48,589 nucleotides of DNA from Candidatus Latescibacterota bacterium. Its GTDB lineage: Bacteria > Latescibacterota > UBA2968 > GCA-2709665. Each line of letters starts with the position of its first letter. The stretch's first letter is position 1. The stretch is from assembly GCA_021295655.1 (NCBI GenBank), contig JAGWBX010000017.1, positions 15,654-64,242 of the forward strand. Reading direction: 5' to 3'. Under the pieces are notes generated by a model. The model ran no database searches. It had not been told where the DNA came from and saw nothing but the letters and a program-made list of their open reading frames with translations. This document shows, piece after piece, positions 28,501-36,657 of the stretch. The position numbers were made by a program, and so were the translations under genes.

Positions 28501-30099
28501 GTTCTCGACTACGTTCACGCCAACTTCGGAAAGGAAGCCGTTGTGGCGGCGCGCAGTTGGTACGCCTCCAAGGAGAAAAAGGCCATCCAGGTCGTATCGG
28601 ACAGCACGTCGGCCAACGCGCTCGGTATTCTGGGACTGACCGCGCAGGAGACCGATGTGATCGGGATCCAGGACTGCCTGTCCGCCGGTCGCTGGTTCCT
28701 TCCGGACGAACGAAACGTCGCCGTGCTGCCACAGGCAATGGCGGACCTCCTGAAGATCGGGGAAGCCGATATCGGACGGGCGGAGGTACGCCTCTTCGGC
28801 GAACGATTCAAAGTGGTCGGACTGATCGACGCCGAGCGCATGAAAGATCTGGAAGACCTCGACGGGGAGACGCTCACACCCGCGGATTTTGTGCTGACCG
28901 ATGAGAACGTGTTCATGCAGATGGCGCAGCAGGAGAAGCGAGAGAAGGCCGGACTGGAAGAGACCGACGTTGAAATTATGGAGTTTGAACACCTCGACCC
29001 GGCAAACGTCATGGTTGTCCCCTACCAGACCCTGAGGGAAGTCAACAGCCCGCTCCAGGCAATTGCGGTCCGGTTCAGGGAACCATCGGTTGTCAAGCAG
29101 CGGGTGGAGAGTTTTATCTCGAGGCTCTCCGTCGTCCTGTTTGCGGGCATACCGGAGATTTCGCCTGAGGGAAAGGTCGGGCGCATTGCCGTTTCCGTCT
29201 ACTCCTCGTACGGACAGGCGTCCCCCCAGGGCCTCGCCAACCTCTTCGTTCCCATCGCCATTGCCGCGCTGATCGTGTTGAACACAATGATGGGATCGGT
29301 GTACGAACGATTCCGGGAAATCGGCATTTATTCCTCGGTTGGCCTGGCGCCGGTACACATCGCCTTCCTGTTCCTGGCCGAGTCCTGCGTGTACGCCGTG
29401 CTTGGTGCGGTCTCGGGTTATCTGCTCGCACAGGGCGTGTCCAAGCTCCTCTTCTGGTACGGGTTCCTCGAGGGCCTTACGTTGAACTATTCCTCCGTGT
29501 CGGCTATGGCCTCGTCCACGCTCGTCATGCTCGTGGTCATCCTGTCCACCGTGTACCCCGCCCGCCGGGCGTCCCAGATGGCGGTTCCCGACATCACCCG
29601 GCGCTGGAAGCTACCCGATCCGGATGCGGACCGCTGGCATTTCGAGTTTCCGTTCACCATCTCCGCCGGCGAGGTCCTGGGGCTGTTTACGTTTCTTACC
29701 AGGTACTTCGACTTTCATACGGAGAGTTCGATGGGCACCTTCTTTACCCACGGCGCCAACCTGTCCACGTATGACACCGCCCGTGGCCGCGGGTATCGTA
29801 TAGCGACGACCATCTGGCTGGCGCCGTTCGATCTCGGTGTCAGCCAGAACATCAGCCTGACGTCCACGCCCACGGGCACTGTTGGCATCCACGCGCTTGA
29901 AATCACCATTGACCGGCTTTCCGGCGACCTTGCCTCGTGGAAACGATGCAACCAGCGCTTTATGAACCAGATCCGGAAACAGTTCCTCATCTGGCGTACC
30001 ATTCCCGAAGAAAGTCAGCGTCAATACGCGAAAGACGGCAATGAACTGATCGACAGGGGCCCTGTGCCCAACCTGGCGTCCGCGGGGGAGAGCGTCTGA
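25561..30099 (+). CDS. Giant fusion: degenerate M28 peptidase-like domain plus FtsX-type permease
   Basis: 1512 residues. A membrane helix (residues 8-25) is followed by an M28-like region: GYPGHRDASLYIQEEF near 83, a PA-like insert near 165-180, and the core at 262-480. A cluster of hydrophobic helices lies at about 804-945. A MacB/FtsX-type extracytoplasmic region follows, then the FtsX permease helices at about 1222-1341 with YERFREIGIYSSVGL. A soluble C-terminal tail of about 170 residues ends it. The metal ligands of M28 enzymes look replaced: DAYYDAMS for HYDS, EQASG for DNASG, AHHLGF where the catalytic Glu-Glu is expected, and DTPHDT for HTP-DT. Peptidase activity is therefore doubtful. 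GTG start with AGGTG nearby. No ABC ATPase gene is adjacent. Confidence 0.85.
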   Translation: MKTKNITIGLVILIAFLALTLVSPQALTDRLFEWFDIRYPEPPPARVATGQQQLADSIRERITPAGVESRLLRLSGSGSRVVGYPGHRDASLYIQEEFKRIGLENVSVETYDVTSPVDKGGGLRIIGEPGVIPIHAVWPNLVRTSTLPRAGLRAPLIDGGAGEFADFNGKEPDGSVVLLDFNSWNRWMNASMLGAKAIVFVAPDSTTTAEAEQKFFQVPLNAPRFWIGKSEGERLRRRLATGERIEVELKSRMDWERHPTQNIIGWITGADPQLRERVVLIDAYYDAMSVVPALAPGAEQASGIAALLEMAEYFRANPPAHTVLFLATSAHHLGFRGVCDFLGRHARKEEHFAALMTDPIDIRLWISLDLTSQTDQMAVWNGSTAFYFQRFFTPLGKRFSGLGADFAPAFGMDPKRSLVDGINPPSGMSWSMFIPGGNLKTDSQVVLTAGMPTLAFVTINDARFRVDTPHDTVDKVNLTNLTNQIRLLTAALSKALNDPGFLPDYRIEMKDRMRALKGRLLTFPRRSITPDRPRKGAVAVLRMSYEKSVKGVRAIFYDRADEKGEFYVPGLAVRWVGLDAFYLDPESGEITYASDRGQAARIYKPEFGMDWWITRATRILFPCVSTDFYETVDPRYLTKLPNLSLYGDGNTAPREYGYTLGYGPNEPVGVVFTPPGTRLKLTMHTRGIGIRYLLLNATDTTSVEAAHKSGFVAATHGAITHTAYQAAKDMWVLDHARMRELHKYGIENDRLADLHTRAKDHLDQADMARDELRWDDFIRHSRAALGLESRAYPDVKGTQNDVIRGIIFFMALVLPCAFFGERLIFTAVDIRRQIAGFTGIFLVIWIFLSIVHPAFDLSNPFVILLAFVLLCLASFVISLVFSRFNAQMRNLRTEAAVIHDVDVGRISASLAAFQLGIANMKRRKLRTLLTFTTLVLLTFTVLSFSSIKSQLKFHQIERDNLGPYPGMLIRSKYWAPLEESVLDYVHANFGKEAVVAARSWYASKEKKAIQVVSDSTSANALGILGLTAQETDVIGIQDCLSAGRWFLPDERNVAVLPQAMADLLKIGEADIGRAEVRLFGERFKVVGLIDAERMKDLEDLDGETLTPADFVLTDENVFMQMAQQEKREKAGLEETDVEIMEFEHLDPANVMVVPYQTLREVNSPLQAIAVRFREPSVVKQRVESFISRLSVVLFAGIPEISPEGKVGRIAVSVYSSYGQASPQGLANLFVPIAIAALIVLNTMMGSVYERFREIGIYSSVGLAPVHIAFLFLAESCVYAVLGAVSGYLLAQGVSKLLFWYGFLEGLTLNYSSVSAMASSTLVMLVVILSTVYPARRASQMAVPDITRRWKLPDPDADRWHFEFPFTISAGEVLGLFTFLTRYFDFHTESSMGTFFTHGANLSTYDTARGRGYRIATTIWLAPFDLGVSQNISLTSTPTGTVGIHALEITIDRLSGDLASWKRCNQRFMNQIRKQFLIWRTIPEESQRQYAKDGNELIDRGPVPNLASAGESV

Positions 30100-30191
30100 T
30101 GCCGTTCCATCCCATCCTTCCAACACCGTTTGCACCCCCCGCCGCTCGCCCGGCGTGTCGATGGCCGTACCTGCTGTGGAAACCGTAAGCC

Positions 30192-31499
30192 GTGCCTCTC
30201 GGCAGACACATTCTGGTGGAGCTCTACGGGTCTCCCGCATCCGTACTGAACGACGTCATTCACATTGAAGCGTGTATGGTTCGCGCCGCTCGCGCGGCGA
30301 ACGCCACCGTTATCAACTCGTCCTTCCATCGTTTTTCGCCATACGGCGTCTCCGGCGTCGTTGTCATCCACGAGAGCCACCTCTCCATACATACCTGGCC
30401 CGAGTACGGTTTCGCCGCGGTCGATCTGTTCACCTGCGGAGATACGATTGACCCGTGGCCGGCGTATGAAGTGTTGAAGTCAGACCTGAAAGCCGCTCAC
30501 GGTACCACCCGGGAAATTGACCGCGGCCAGCGAAATGATCCCGTACGGGCCGACGCCGCTCCGGCGCAGGGGCCCCCGGAAACGCCTCCGGCACACATCC
30601 GCAATCTCTGGTTTACCAGACGCGAGGAAGGGATTGCCCTCTCGCTCAGGCACGCCGGTGCGCTCTTCCAGCACCAGTCCCGCCATCAGAAGATCGAAAT
30701 CCTCGACAGCTACGGGTACGGCAAGACGCTCGTTATCGACGGTGCGATTGTGTGCACGGAACGGGACGAACACATCTACCACGAGATGATCGTCCACGTC
30801 CCCATGCAGACCCACCCCGACGCGAGGCGAGCCCTGGTTGTCGGCGGCGGCGACGGCGGCGCCCTGCGCGAGCTGTTACGCTATAAGCGGATCGAGGAGG
30901 TCGTCGTCGTTGAACTCGACGCCATGGTTGTCAGCGCATGCAGGAAACACTTCCCGGCCCTTGCGCCGGCTTTCAAAGACCCCAGACTCTCGCTTCACAT
31001 TGCCGACGGGTTCGACTTTCTGCAAACCTGTCCCGTCGAATCCTTCGACCTCGCGATCGTCGACGTCGCCAATCCCTCCGGCGGACCCCAACATCTGTTT
31101 TCAGAATCCTTCTACGGGGGGGTCCGGGCGTGCCTCAGGTCCGGAGGCATTATGGTCGCGCAGACGGAACCGCCCGCGCTCGACAGCCGGACCTTTGCCG
31201 AAATATACAGACGCCAGGAGACGGTCTTCGGCCGTGGAAACGTGTACTGCTACCTGGCCTGTATCCCCACGTATACGACCGGTCTGGTCAGCTTTTCATA
31301 TGCGGCAACGGCGTGCGCCGACCCGCTGGACGCCCTCAGTCCGGCGAGGGCCCGCCGGTTTGCGGATGCCCACGGCCTGCAGTATTACAACGACGAAGTT
31401 CACAGAGCCGCCTTTGTCCTCCCTCCATACGTCAGACGTCTTCTGCGGGGTGAAACCACGGCGCCGGCGCGGTCCGAACACCGGCAGAGCCGGGGATGA
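30192..31499 (+). CDS. Fused S-adenosylmethionine decarboxylase and spermidine synthase (SpeD-SpeE)
   Basis: A 435-residue two-domain enzyme. Residues 1-115 are a prokaryotic-type AdoMet decarboxylase; the self-cleavage site is Glu61-Ser62 in [13 protein letters not shown], giving the pyruvoyl group. Residues about 138-425 are a polyamine aminopropyltransferase with [13 protein letters not shown] and DEHIYHEMI. Together they would make decarboxylated AdoMet and transfer its aminopropyl group, normally to putrescine. The catalytic DxxDP motif of SpeE (as DCTDP in E. coli) reads DVANP here, replacing the key Asp by Asn. This may change the acceptor or activity. Start GTG 30192 with a weak ribosome-binding site. 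Confidence 0.88.
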   Translation: MPLGRHILVELYGSPASVLNDVIHIEACMVRAARAANATVINSSFHRFSPYGVSGVVVIHESHLSIHTWPEYGFAAVDLFTCGDTIDPWPAYEVLKSDLKAAHGTTREIDRGQRNDPVRADAAPAQGPPETPPAHIRNLWFTRREEGIALSLRHAGALFQHQSRHQKIEILDSYGYGKTLVIDGAIVCTERDEHIYHEMIVHVPMQTHPDARRALVVGGGDGGALRELLRYKRIEEVVVVELDAMVVSACRKHFPALAPAFKDPRLSLHIADGFDFLQTCPVESFDLAIVDVANPSGGPQHLFSESFYGGVRACLRSGGIMVAQTEPPALDSRTFAEIYRRQETVFGRGNVYCYLACIPTYTTGLVSFSYAATACADPLDALSPARARRFADAHGLQYYNDEVHRAAFVLPPYVRRLLRGETTAPARSEHRQSRG

Positions 31500-31641
31500 C
31501 CACAGTAAAATCCCGATGGAGACCCGTTGGGCCATCAGACGGCGGTTTGTCTACTTTCCGGTTGACAATGCGCAGGACTGAACGTAGCTTCAGCGTCGAC
31601 AGTCTTTTGATATCGGCAGGACCGCACAGAAGGAAACAACC

Positions 31642-32184
31642 ATGGCCGACGACCCGCCCGCGGCGATGCGTCCGGTTGACGCCGCCGGCAGAATCGGATT
31701 CAACAGACGGTTCGGCGCGTTTGCGATTGACGTCATCGCCGTCTGGATCCTGACCTCAATCACGGGCATTGTCACGGGAGAAAACGGCCCCGAAGCATCG
31801 TCGGGCCTGCACCACCTCTCCGATCTGACGCGGATGATGGCGGGCGTGGGCGTCATCGTTTCCTCCGTTCAGCTCCTCTACTGTCTGATCGAGGGTCTCA
31901 CCGGTGCATCTCCCGGAAAGATGGTCCTCAGGATTCATATCCGGGACGCCAGCGGCGCGCCGGCTGCCACAGGTACGCTGATCCTCCGTATGGCTGTAAA
32001 ACACATCAAGGTCGTTGCAACGCTGCTTGTCTCACTCACCGGGAGCCACCTGCTGACGATCGTGGGTCTGGCGGGGGGCGTCATCTTCTTCTTTGGATGC
32101 TTTCTCGCGCTGGGCGCCGCCAGACAGGCGCTGCACGACCGAATCCTCCAGACCGCCGTGTTCGCCACCGGAACCCGTGACTGA
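31642..32184 (+). CDS. RDD-family membrane protein
   Basis: 180 residues with a short cytoplasmic N-terminus, RRFGAFAIDVIAV (the Arg-Asp of the RDD motif), about three hydrophobic helices, and the ASPGKMVLRI and ALHDRILQT segments common in RDD proteins. The function of most members is unknown; some have been linked to ion exchange. An AGAAGGAAAC site precedes the ATG. A terminator follows 18 bases after the stop. Confidence 0.85.
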   Translation: MADDPPAAMRPVDAAGRIGFNRRFGAFAIDVIAVWILTSITGIVTGENGPEASSGLHHLSDLTRMMAGVGVIVSSVQLLYCLIEGLTGASPGKMVLRIHIRDASGAPAATGTLILRMAVKHIKVVATLLVSLTGSHLLTIVGLAGGVIFFFGCFLALGAARQALHDRILQTAVFATGTRD

Positions 32185-32202
32185 CCCCACCATCTATCCT
32201 TT

Positions 32203-32239
32203 AAATTCTCCCTTAGCGAGGCGTCCCGGGAGAATTTTT
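32203..32239 (+). terminator. Intrinsic terminator whose 3' arm holds the next gene's Shine-Dalgarno
   Basis: A 10-bp inverted repeat (32203-32212 with 32228-32237), 15-base loop, and a five-T run ending at 32239. The 3' arm includes GGGAGA, the only ribosome-binding site for the TTG start at 32242, so the hairpin may both terminate the RDD transcript and mask translation of the acetyltransferase. Confidence 0.75.
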
Positions 32240-32241
32240 CA

Positions 32242-33021
32242 TTGCGTATGGGAACTGTCAGCGAATTGACGTCAACAGGGGACGACCCCGTTCCCCGGAC
32301 ACATACGCTGGAATCACTCGTCCGGGACCTGAGAGCGCTTGGCGTGGAACCGGGCGACACGCTCTTTGTTCACTCGTCCTTCAAGAGCCTCGGAACGGTC
32401 GAAGGCGGCGCGCAAACCGTCGTGAGCGCCCTCGAGAACGCGACGGGGCCCGGCGGCCTCATCCTGATGCCTTCATTCAATTTACTGGCGGACAACCGGT
32501 TGCGGGCCGAAACCTGGGATCCGAACACGACCCCCTCCACCGTGGGCTGGCTTACCGAATTTTTCCGTACGCTGCCCGGAACGTTTCGCTCCGACCACTA
32601 TTCCCATTCCGTCGCCGCCCGCGGCAGAAACGCCCGGGCATGCGTTGACGGGCACCGCGACAGAATCGGGCGTTCGTCCCCGTGGGACCGGGACCCATGG
32701 GGAAAGACCTACGGGGACAATTCTCCGATGGTCCGCGCGTACGCGGCCGGCGGCAAGGCACTCATGCTGGGTGTGACGTACGAGACCTCCACCTATATCC
32801 ACCTTGTTGAAGTCATCTGCTGGAACCGGCGCCTCGTATGCAGTCCGGATGCAAACTATATGTGGATCGACCGGACGAAGCTCGGCGCTTTCTGGGAAGC
32901 GAACGGCCACGTCCGGCGGGGCCCGGTCGGGGACTCCGAGTCCCGGCTCTTCCCCATCCGGACCTACGTGGATACGCTTGTGAAGGAGGTCGAAGGAAGG
33001 CCGGAGGCCTATTTCAAATAG
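32242..33021 (+). CDS. AAC(3)-family N-acetyltransferase
   Basis: 259 residues of the antibiotic_NAT fold: LFVHSSFKSLGTVEGGAQTVVSAL near residues 37-60 and AGGKALMLGVTYETSTYIHLVE near 170 are diagnostic. Members acetylate the 3-amino group of aminoglycosides, but many chromosomal relatives (YokD/FrbF-like) act on other amines. Without a resistance context the substrate is open. The TTG start at 32242 has GGGAG 9 bases upstream within the preceding hairpin; ATG 32248 is the alternative. It is flanked by unrelated metabolic genes. Confidence 0.85.
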   Translation: MRMGTVSELTSTGDDPVPRTHTLESLVRDLRALGVEPGDTLFVHSSFKSLGTVEGGAQTVVSALENATGPGGLILMPSFNLLADNRLRAETWDPNTTPSTVGWLTEFFRTLPGTFRSDHYSHSVAARGRNARACVDGHRDRIGRSSPWDRDPWGKTYGDNSPMVRAYAAGGKALMLGVTYETSTYIHLVEVICWNRRLVCSPDANYMWIDRTKLGAFWEANGHVRRGPVGDSESRLFPIRTYVDTLVKEVEGRPEAYFK

Positions 33022-33141
33022 GCTGTTTTCCGCCGGTTCACTCGTGGGCCGAAACCGGGCGATCCCATTCCGGGACGAACACCAGACCTGAAGGCCCATT
33101 GAAAGAGTCCAGCCGCATGCAGGATCCTGAAGGAGGTTTTT

Positions 33142-33387
33142 GTGACGTCGGCACAAGCTGCATCGCTGAGGAACGCATTGGAAGCGCTGATGGACGCCAT
33201 TGAAAAAAGGGAACCGATCGCGGAGCGCCTGCACCATCTGGCCGCGCTCCAACGGAAACTTGCCCCCTTCACGTCCCGGCAACTGGATCATTTTCTGCAG
33301 AACAGAAGTTATACCAAGGCGCTGGAATACCTCCGCGACGGCGTTGTCATCGAGGACCCGGACCGCCCCGACTGCGACGACACATAG
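33142..33387 (+). CDS. Small helical hypothetical protein
   Basis: 81 residues predicted mostly alpha-helical (SLRNALEALMDAIEKREPIAERLHHLAALQRKL in the first half) with an acidic tail. A near-perfect GGAGG lies 6 bases before the GTG start, which is the best evidence that it is translated. No family is recognised and no membrane segment is present. It lies between the acetyltransferase and the aldolase genes in the same orientation. Confidence 0.6.
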   Translation: MTSAQAASLRNALEALMDAIEKREPIAERLHHLAALQRKLAPFTSRQLDHFLQNRSYTKALEYLRDGVVIEDPDRPDCDDT

Positions 33388-33510
33388 TCCCACCCGTGCG
33401 CCGCGCGCGGTTCCGCCCAACCAGTACCGGGCGCGGGAGACGCGGCGCGACCGCCGAACGGGTCCCGCCGTGCACCCAAAATCCATTGCAAGAAGCAGAA
33501 AGGTTTTTCC

Positions 33511-34278
33511 ATGGTTAACAGCATCCGCCAGCGCGCGCTCGAACGCCAGGTCGTGGCAGGGACATTCCTGAACCTGGGGTCCGCCGTCACGGCCGAAATC
33601 GCCGGCAAGAGTGGTCTGGACTGGGTCCTGATCGACATCGAACACGGCGCTTCGGACCTGGAAACGCTCCGGGTCCAGCTTCAGGTCGTCTCGGGAACTC
33701 CCGCCGTGCCCATTGTCCGCATTGCGGCCAACGAACCGCCCCGATTCAAACGCGTCCTGGATATGGGCGCTTCGGGTGTTATGGTACCCTACGTGAGCAC
33801 GGTGGCCGAGGCCGAGCAGGCGGTGGCGTCGAGCCGCTATCCGCCGAGGGGTATTCGGGGCGTTGCCAAGTTGAACCGGGGCAGCGAGTTCGGACGGGAT
33901 TTCGAGGCATATTTCGAGACGTCCCACGAGTTGCTGACGACCGTTGTGCAGATTGAAACCCCCGAAGCCTTGAACGCCATTGACGATATCGCCGCTGTTG
34001 ACGGCGTGGATGTCCTGTTCATCGGTCCGCTCGACCTCAGCGTCAACCTGGGGATTCCGCAGCAATTCGACCATCCCCGGTTTCTGGATGCCAGGGCAAG
34101 GGTCTCCGAAGCCGCCATGCGGGCGGACAAGGCCGCCGGAATCCTTCTGCTGGACTCGGGCCATCTCGACGCCGCGGTGCGGGACGGATTCACCTTCATT
34201 GCGCTCGGATCGGACGGCGGCCTTGTCGCGGCCGGCATGCAGAACATCGCGGCGGCATTCGACCCCCACAGGACGTAG
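33511..34278 (+). CDS. HpcH/HpaI-family aldolase
   Basis: 255 residues. A class II pyruvate aldolase cleaving 2-keto-4-hydroxy acids into pyruvate plus an aldehyde. Visible marks are DWVLIDIEHG, the catalytic-Arg region (PIVRIAANEPPRFKRVLD), YPPRGIRG, and QIETPEALN with IGPLDLSVNLG for metal binding. Closest to 4-hydroxy-2-oxoheptanedioate or 2-keto-3-deoxy-L-rhamnonate aldolases; the exact substrate is not fixed. An AAAGG is 8 bases before the ATG. It is followed after 56 bases by a DapA-family lyase, so both probably act in sugar-acid breakdown. Confidence 0.9.
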   Translation: MVNSIRQRALERQVVAGTFLNLGSAVTAEIAGKSGLDWVLIDIEHGASDLETLRVQLQVVSGTPAVPIVRIAANEPPRFKRVLDMGASGVMVPYVSTVAEAEQAVASSRYPPRGIRGVAKLNRGSEFGRDFEAYFETSHELLTTVVQIETPEALNAIDDIAAVDGVDVLFIGPLDLSVNLGIPQQFDHPRFLDARARVSEAAMRADKAAGILLLDSGHLDAAVRDGFTFIALGSDGGLVAAGMQNIAAAFDPHRT

Positions 34279-34334
34279 CGGCAAAGCGCCACGGCCTTAC
34301 GGTGAATCGGCCGAATCGGACGTGAAGGACGTCA

Positions 34335-35288
34335 ATGATGAGCGACAGCGGCGCACTGCGGGAATCGATGAACGCGAGAGGGGTTTACGTCTTTGTGATG
34401 ACGCCCATGAAGACGGCCCTGAATCGGCAGGGCAAATACCGGATCGATCCGGTGGGCCTGGAAAAGAACGCGCGTTACTTTTCGGGAATTAAAGGCCGCA
34501 AGACCCTGGTAATCTGCGGCGGCTCGGGCGAATTCTACGCCCTTTCGCCCTCCGAAGTCAGAGATCTCGCCGCCGCCGCGGTTTCGGGCGCCCGGGGGCG
34601 TTGCCAAATTGTGTGCGGTATCGGCTGGAGCACGAAGATATCCGTGACAATGGCGGAAAACGCACAGGAAGCCGGCTGCGATGCCCTGCTTGTCATGCCG
34701 CACGATCCTGTTGTTGCCCGCGGCGAAGCGGCGATCTGGCGCCATCACCGTACCATTGCCAAAGCCGTTGATATCGGTATTATCCCCTTTCGCGCGCCCC
34801 GGCAGCTTCTTTCAATAGATCTTGTGAAGCGTTTTTCCGGACTCGGGAAGGTCGTCGCCATCAAGGAGGAGAGCAACGCCGTCGACTGGGTGCGTACCGG
34901 TTGCATTGCCACGGGAAACGCCGTCCCGATTATCACGGGAGGCGGCGAGAACATGGCGCCCTACTACTATCTCGCCGGCGCCCGGGGATTCACGACGGGC
35001 ATGGCCAACCTCACCCTGCCAATGTCAATCGATATGCACAACGCCTGTATTCGCAGGCGCTGGAATGCAGCCATGGACCTCCGCGATTTCTTCGAGCCGC
35101 TGGCCGCCCTGAGGGGAGAACTCGGCACACCCATGCTGAAGGCGGGTCTGGAATTGATGGGCCTTGCCGGCGGACCCATGAGAGACGCGCAGCAAGCGCA
35201 ACCAACCGGAACCCCTTCACGCGACATGCTTCCGGCGAGAGACCGGGCCAGGGTCCGAAACCTGCTAAAGAAAACGGGGGTGCTTTGA
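34335..35288 (+). CDS. DapA-family (N-acetylneuraminate lyase-like) aldolase/dehydratase
   Basis: 317 residues of the class I Schiff-base lyase family. The reactive Lys is in VVAIKEESN. The GGSGE segment near residue 64 and GAEGFTTG-like end of the barrel (ARGFTTGMANL) match. The usual Tyr-Asn-x-Pro motif reads PFRAP, so the conserved Tyr is Phe and Asn is Arg. This suggests a specialised lyase or dehydratase, perhaps in ketodeoxy-sugar metabolism alongside the HpcH aldolase. Start 34335 ATG ATG; the second ATG is also possible. A GC-rich hairpin ends the gene. Confidence 0.85.
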   Translation: MMSDSGALRESMNARGVYVFVMTPMKTALNRQGKYRIDPVGLEKNARYFSGIKGRKTLVICGGSGEFYALSPSEVRDLAAAAVSGARGRCQIVCGIGWSTKISVTMAENAQEAGCDALLVMPHDPVVARGEAAIWRHHRTIAKAVDIGIIPFRAPRQLLSIDLVKRFSGLGKVVAIKEESNAVDWVRTGCIATGNAVPIITGGGENMAPYYYLAGARGFTTGMANLTLPMSIDMHNACIRRRWNAAMDLRDFFEPLAALRGELGTPMLKAGLELMGLAGGPMRDAQQAQPTGTPSRDMLPARDRARVRNLLKKTGVL

Positions 35289-35299
35289 ACGCACCCCCG
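35275..35299. terminator. 9-bp perfect hairpin spanning the end of the DapA-family gene
   Basis: Arms 35275-35283 and 35291-35299 are perfect 9-bp complements. The 7-base loop holds the TGA stop codon (35286-35288). The stem is very GC-rich, but there is no T-run, so it may act as a mRNA 3' stabiliser or weak/bidirectional terminator between converging genes. Confidence 0.6.
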
Positions 35300-35366
35300 A
35301 TTCCGTTCCCTCATTCCGTGTAGTGGATTGTCGACCCGCATTATTGCGATCATCCACCGTCAGTGC

Positions 35367-36638
35367 CTACCCCGACCCCGGTTCTGACGTGGACAGATTG
35401 CCCTCCCCGTCGAAGTTCATTCCTGCCGGTTCGCCTGATATCTCCACCTCCGGCACCTCGGAGAGCTCCGGGAGCAGCGACTCGGACGCTCCGAGGTGCT
35501 CCAGTTCCAGTGTCGAGCGTATCCGCATCACTCTCGCGTCAGGGTTCCCGCCGCCGCCGGTCGCGCCAAGCGCGATTTCAATCGCCTCCCTGTCGTTTTC
35601 GCCCACAATGGGTATGTACGCGCGATTCAGGAACGTGCTGGTCATCGCGTTGGCATACGTTGCCTTGAAGTCTATGTTGTCCACCAGCCGGCGGGTGGTC
35701 ACGTCAGCCAGCCCGATTCCATTGGCGTTGCCGTGCGTCTCGGCTGTCAGGTCCAGTACGACAATGCGTTCGATACGCGGTGAATCCGGCTCCTCGATGC
35801 CCTCCAGCCATATCCGTCCGATAATGTTGGGGTCCATCCCCGTACCGCTGATGTTCTTGCCGATCCGGTCCACGATCAGGACGTCGATCCGTTCCGAGGG
35901 TATCCGGGGCATCAGTTCCCGGGCCTCATCCAGCAATTCCGGCTCGACCGCCGCCAGCTCCTCCGGCTCCACCGCAACCACTTTCGCCGTCTGCTCGTAA
36001 GCGTTTTCCAGAATCGCCACGCCCAGTGTGATGGGCGCCTCCTGAAGGATAATCCGGCCCCAGGCCGGTATCATCCGCGGCAATCCTGCCGCACCCATCG
36101 AATGCGCCAGCGTGGCGCCACGGTGAGACCCCAACCCGATCGTCATCATCTTCATCAGTCCGCTCTCAAACGGTCCGCGGAACGACGTGTGCGGCTTGAC
36201 CCGGTTTACAAGCACCACCGCGTCGGCCTCTCTTGCCAGTCGGTTCAGCACGACCGGAATACCGTCATCCGTTTCTCCGACCTGTACCACGTCCATCGTG
36301 GCATCGACCGGCGCCCCCATCGTGGATTCGTCAATGCCGTACGAGGCGAGGATCGCCTTCTGCCCATCTGCTGTGGCCGCGCCGTGACTGCCCATTGACG
36401 CCAGAATGAATGGAACGCCCCCCATTTCCCGGACGCCGTCCACAACCGCCCGGGTCAGCTGCGCGATGCGGTGAATGCCCCTGCTGCCGGCCGTAATCGC
36501 GACCCGAGCGCCGCCCGATATGCGTTCGCCCAGCGATGAGTTCAAGACACACCGGCGTGTCTGTTCAACGGGGTCGTGCAGACTCTTTGCGTCAAACGTC
36601 TGGCGCAGCGGAAACATCCGGGGCAGATCCATTTCCAT
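35367..36638 (-). CDS. LarA-like (DUF2088) protein
   Basis: 423 residues related to the nickel-pincer lactate racemase LarA. The segment NRVKPHTSFRGPFESGLMKMM contains the Lys and His residues used by LarA to bind its cofactor or substrate. The N-terminal half (VAITAGSRGI) is also characteristic. LarA homologues racemise or epimerise various 2-hydroxy acids, so a sugar-acid substrate is plausible given the neighbours. No LarB/C/E cofactor genes are visible in the window. The C-terminal 50 residues are acidic and proline/glycine-rich. It starts the minus-strand cluster of amidohydrolases; ATG 36638 with GGAAAAGG close upstream. Confidence 0.85.
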   Translation of the reverse strand: MEMDLPRMFPLRQTFDAKSLHDPVEQTRRCVLNSSLGERISGGARVAITAGSRGIHRIAQLTRAVVDGVREMGGVPFILASMGSHGAATADGQKAILASYGIDESTMGAPVDATMDVVQVGETDDGIPVVLNRLAREADAVVLVNRVKPHTSFRGPFESGLMKMMTIGLGSHRGATLAHSMGAAGLPRMIPAWGRIILQEAPITLGVAILENAYEQTAKVVAVEPEELAAVEPELLDEARELMPRIPSERIDVLIVDRIGKNISGTGMDPNIIGRIWLEGIEEPDSPRIERIVVLDLTAETHGNANGIGLADVTTRRLVDNIDFKATYANAMTSTFLNRAYIPIVGENDREAIEIALGATGGGGNPDARVMRIRSTLELEHLGASESLLPELSEVPEVEISGEPAGMNFDGEGNLSTSEPGSG

Positions 36639-36657
36639 CCTTTTCCATCAGGACGAG

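Noticed and set aside
32482..34284. 600-codon minus-strand ORF across the acetyltransferase and aldolase genes
   Set aside because: It runs antisense to three genes with strong families or ribosome sites and has no recognisable motif.
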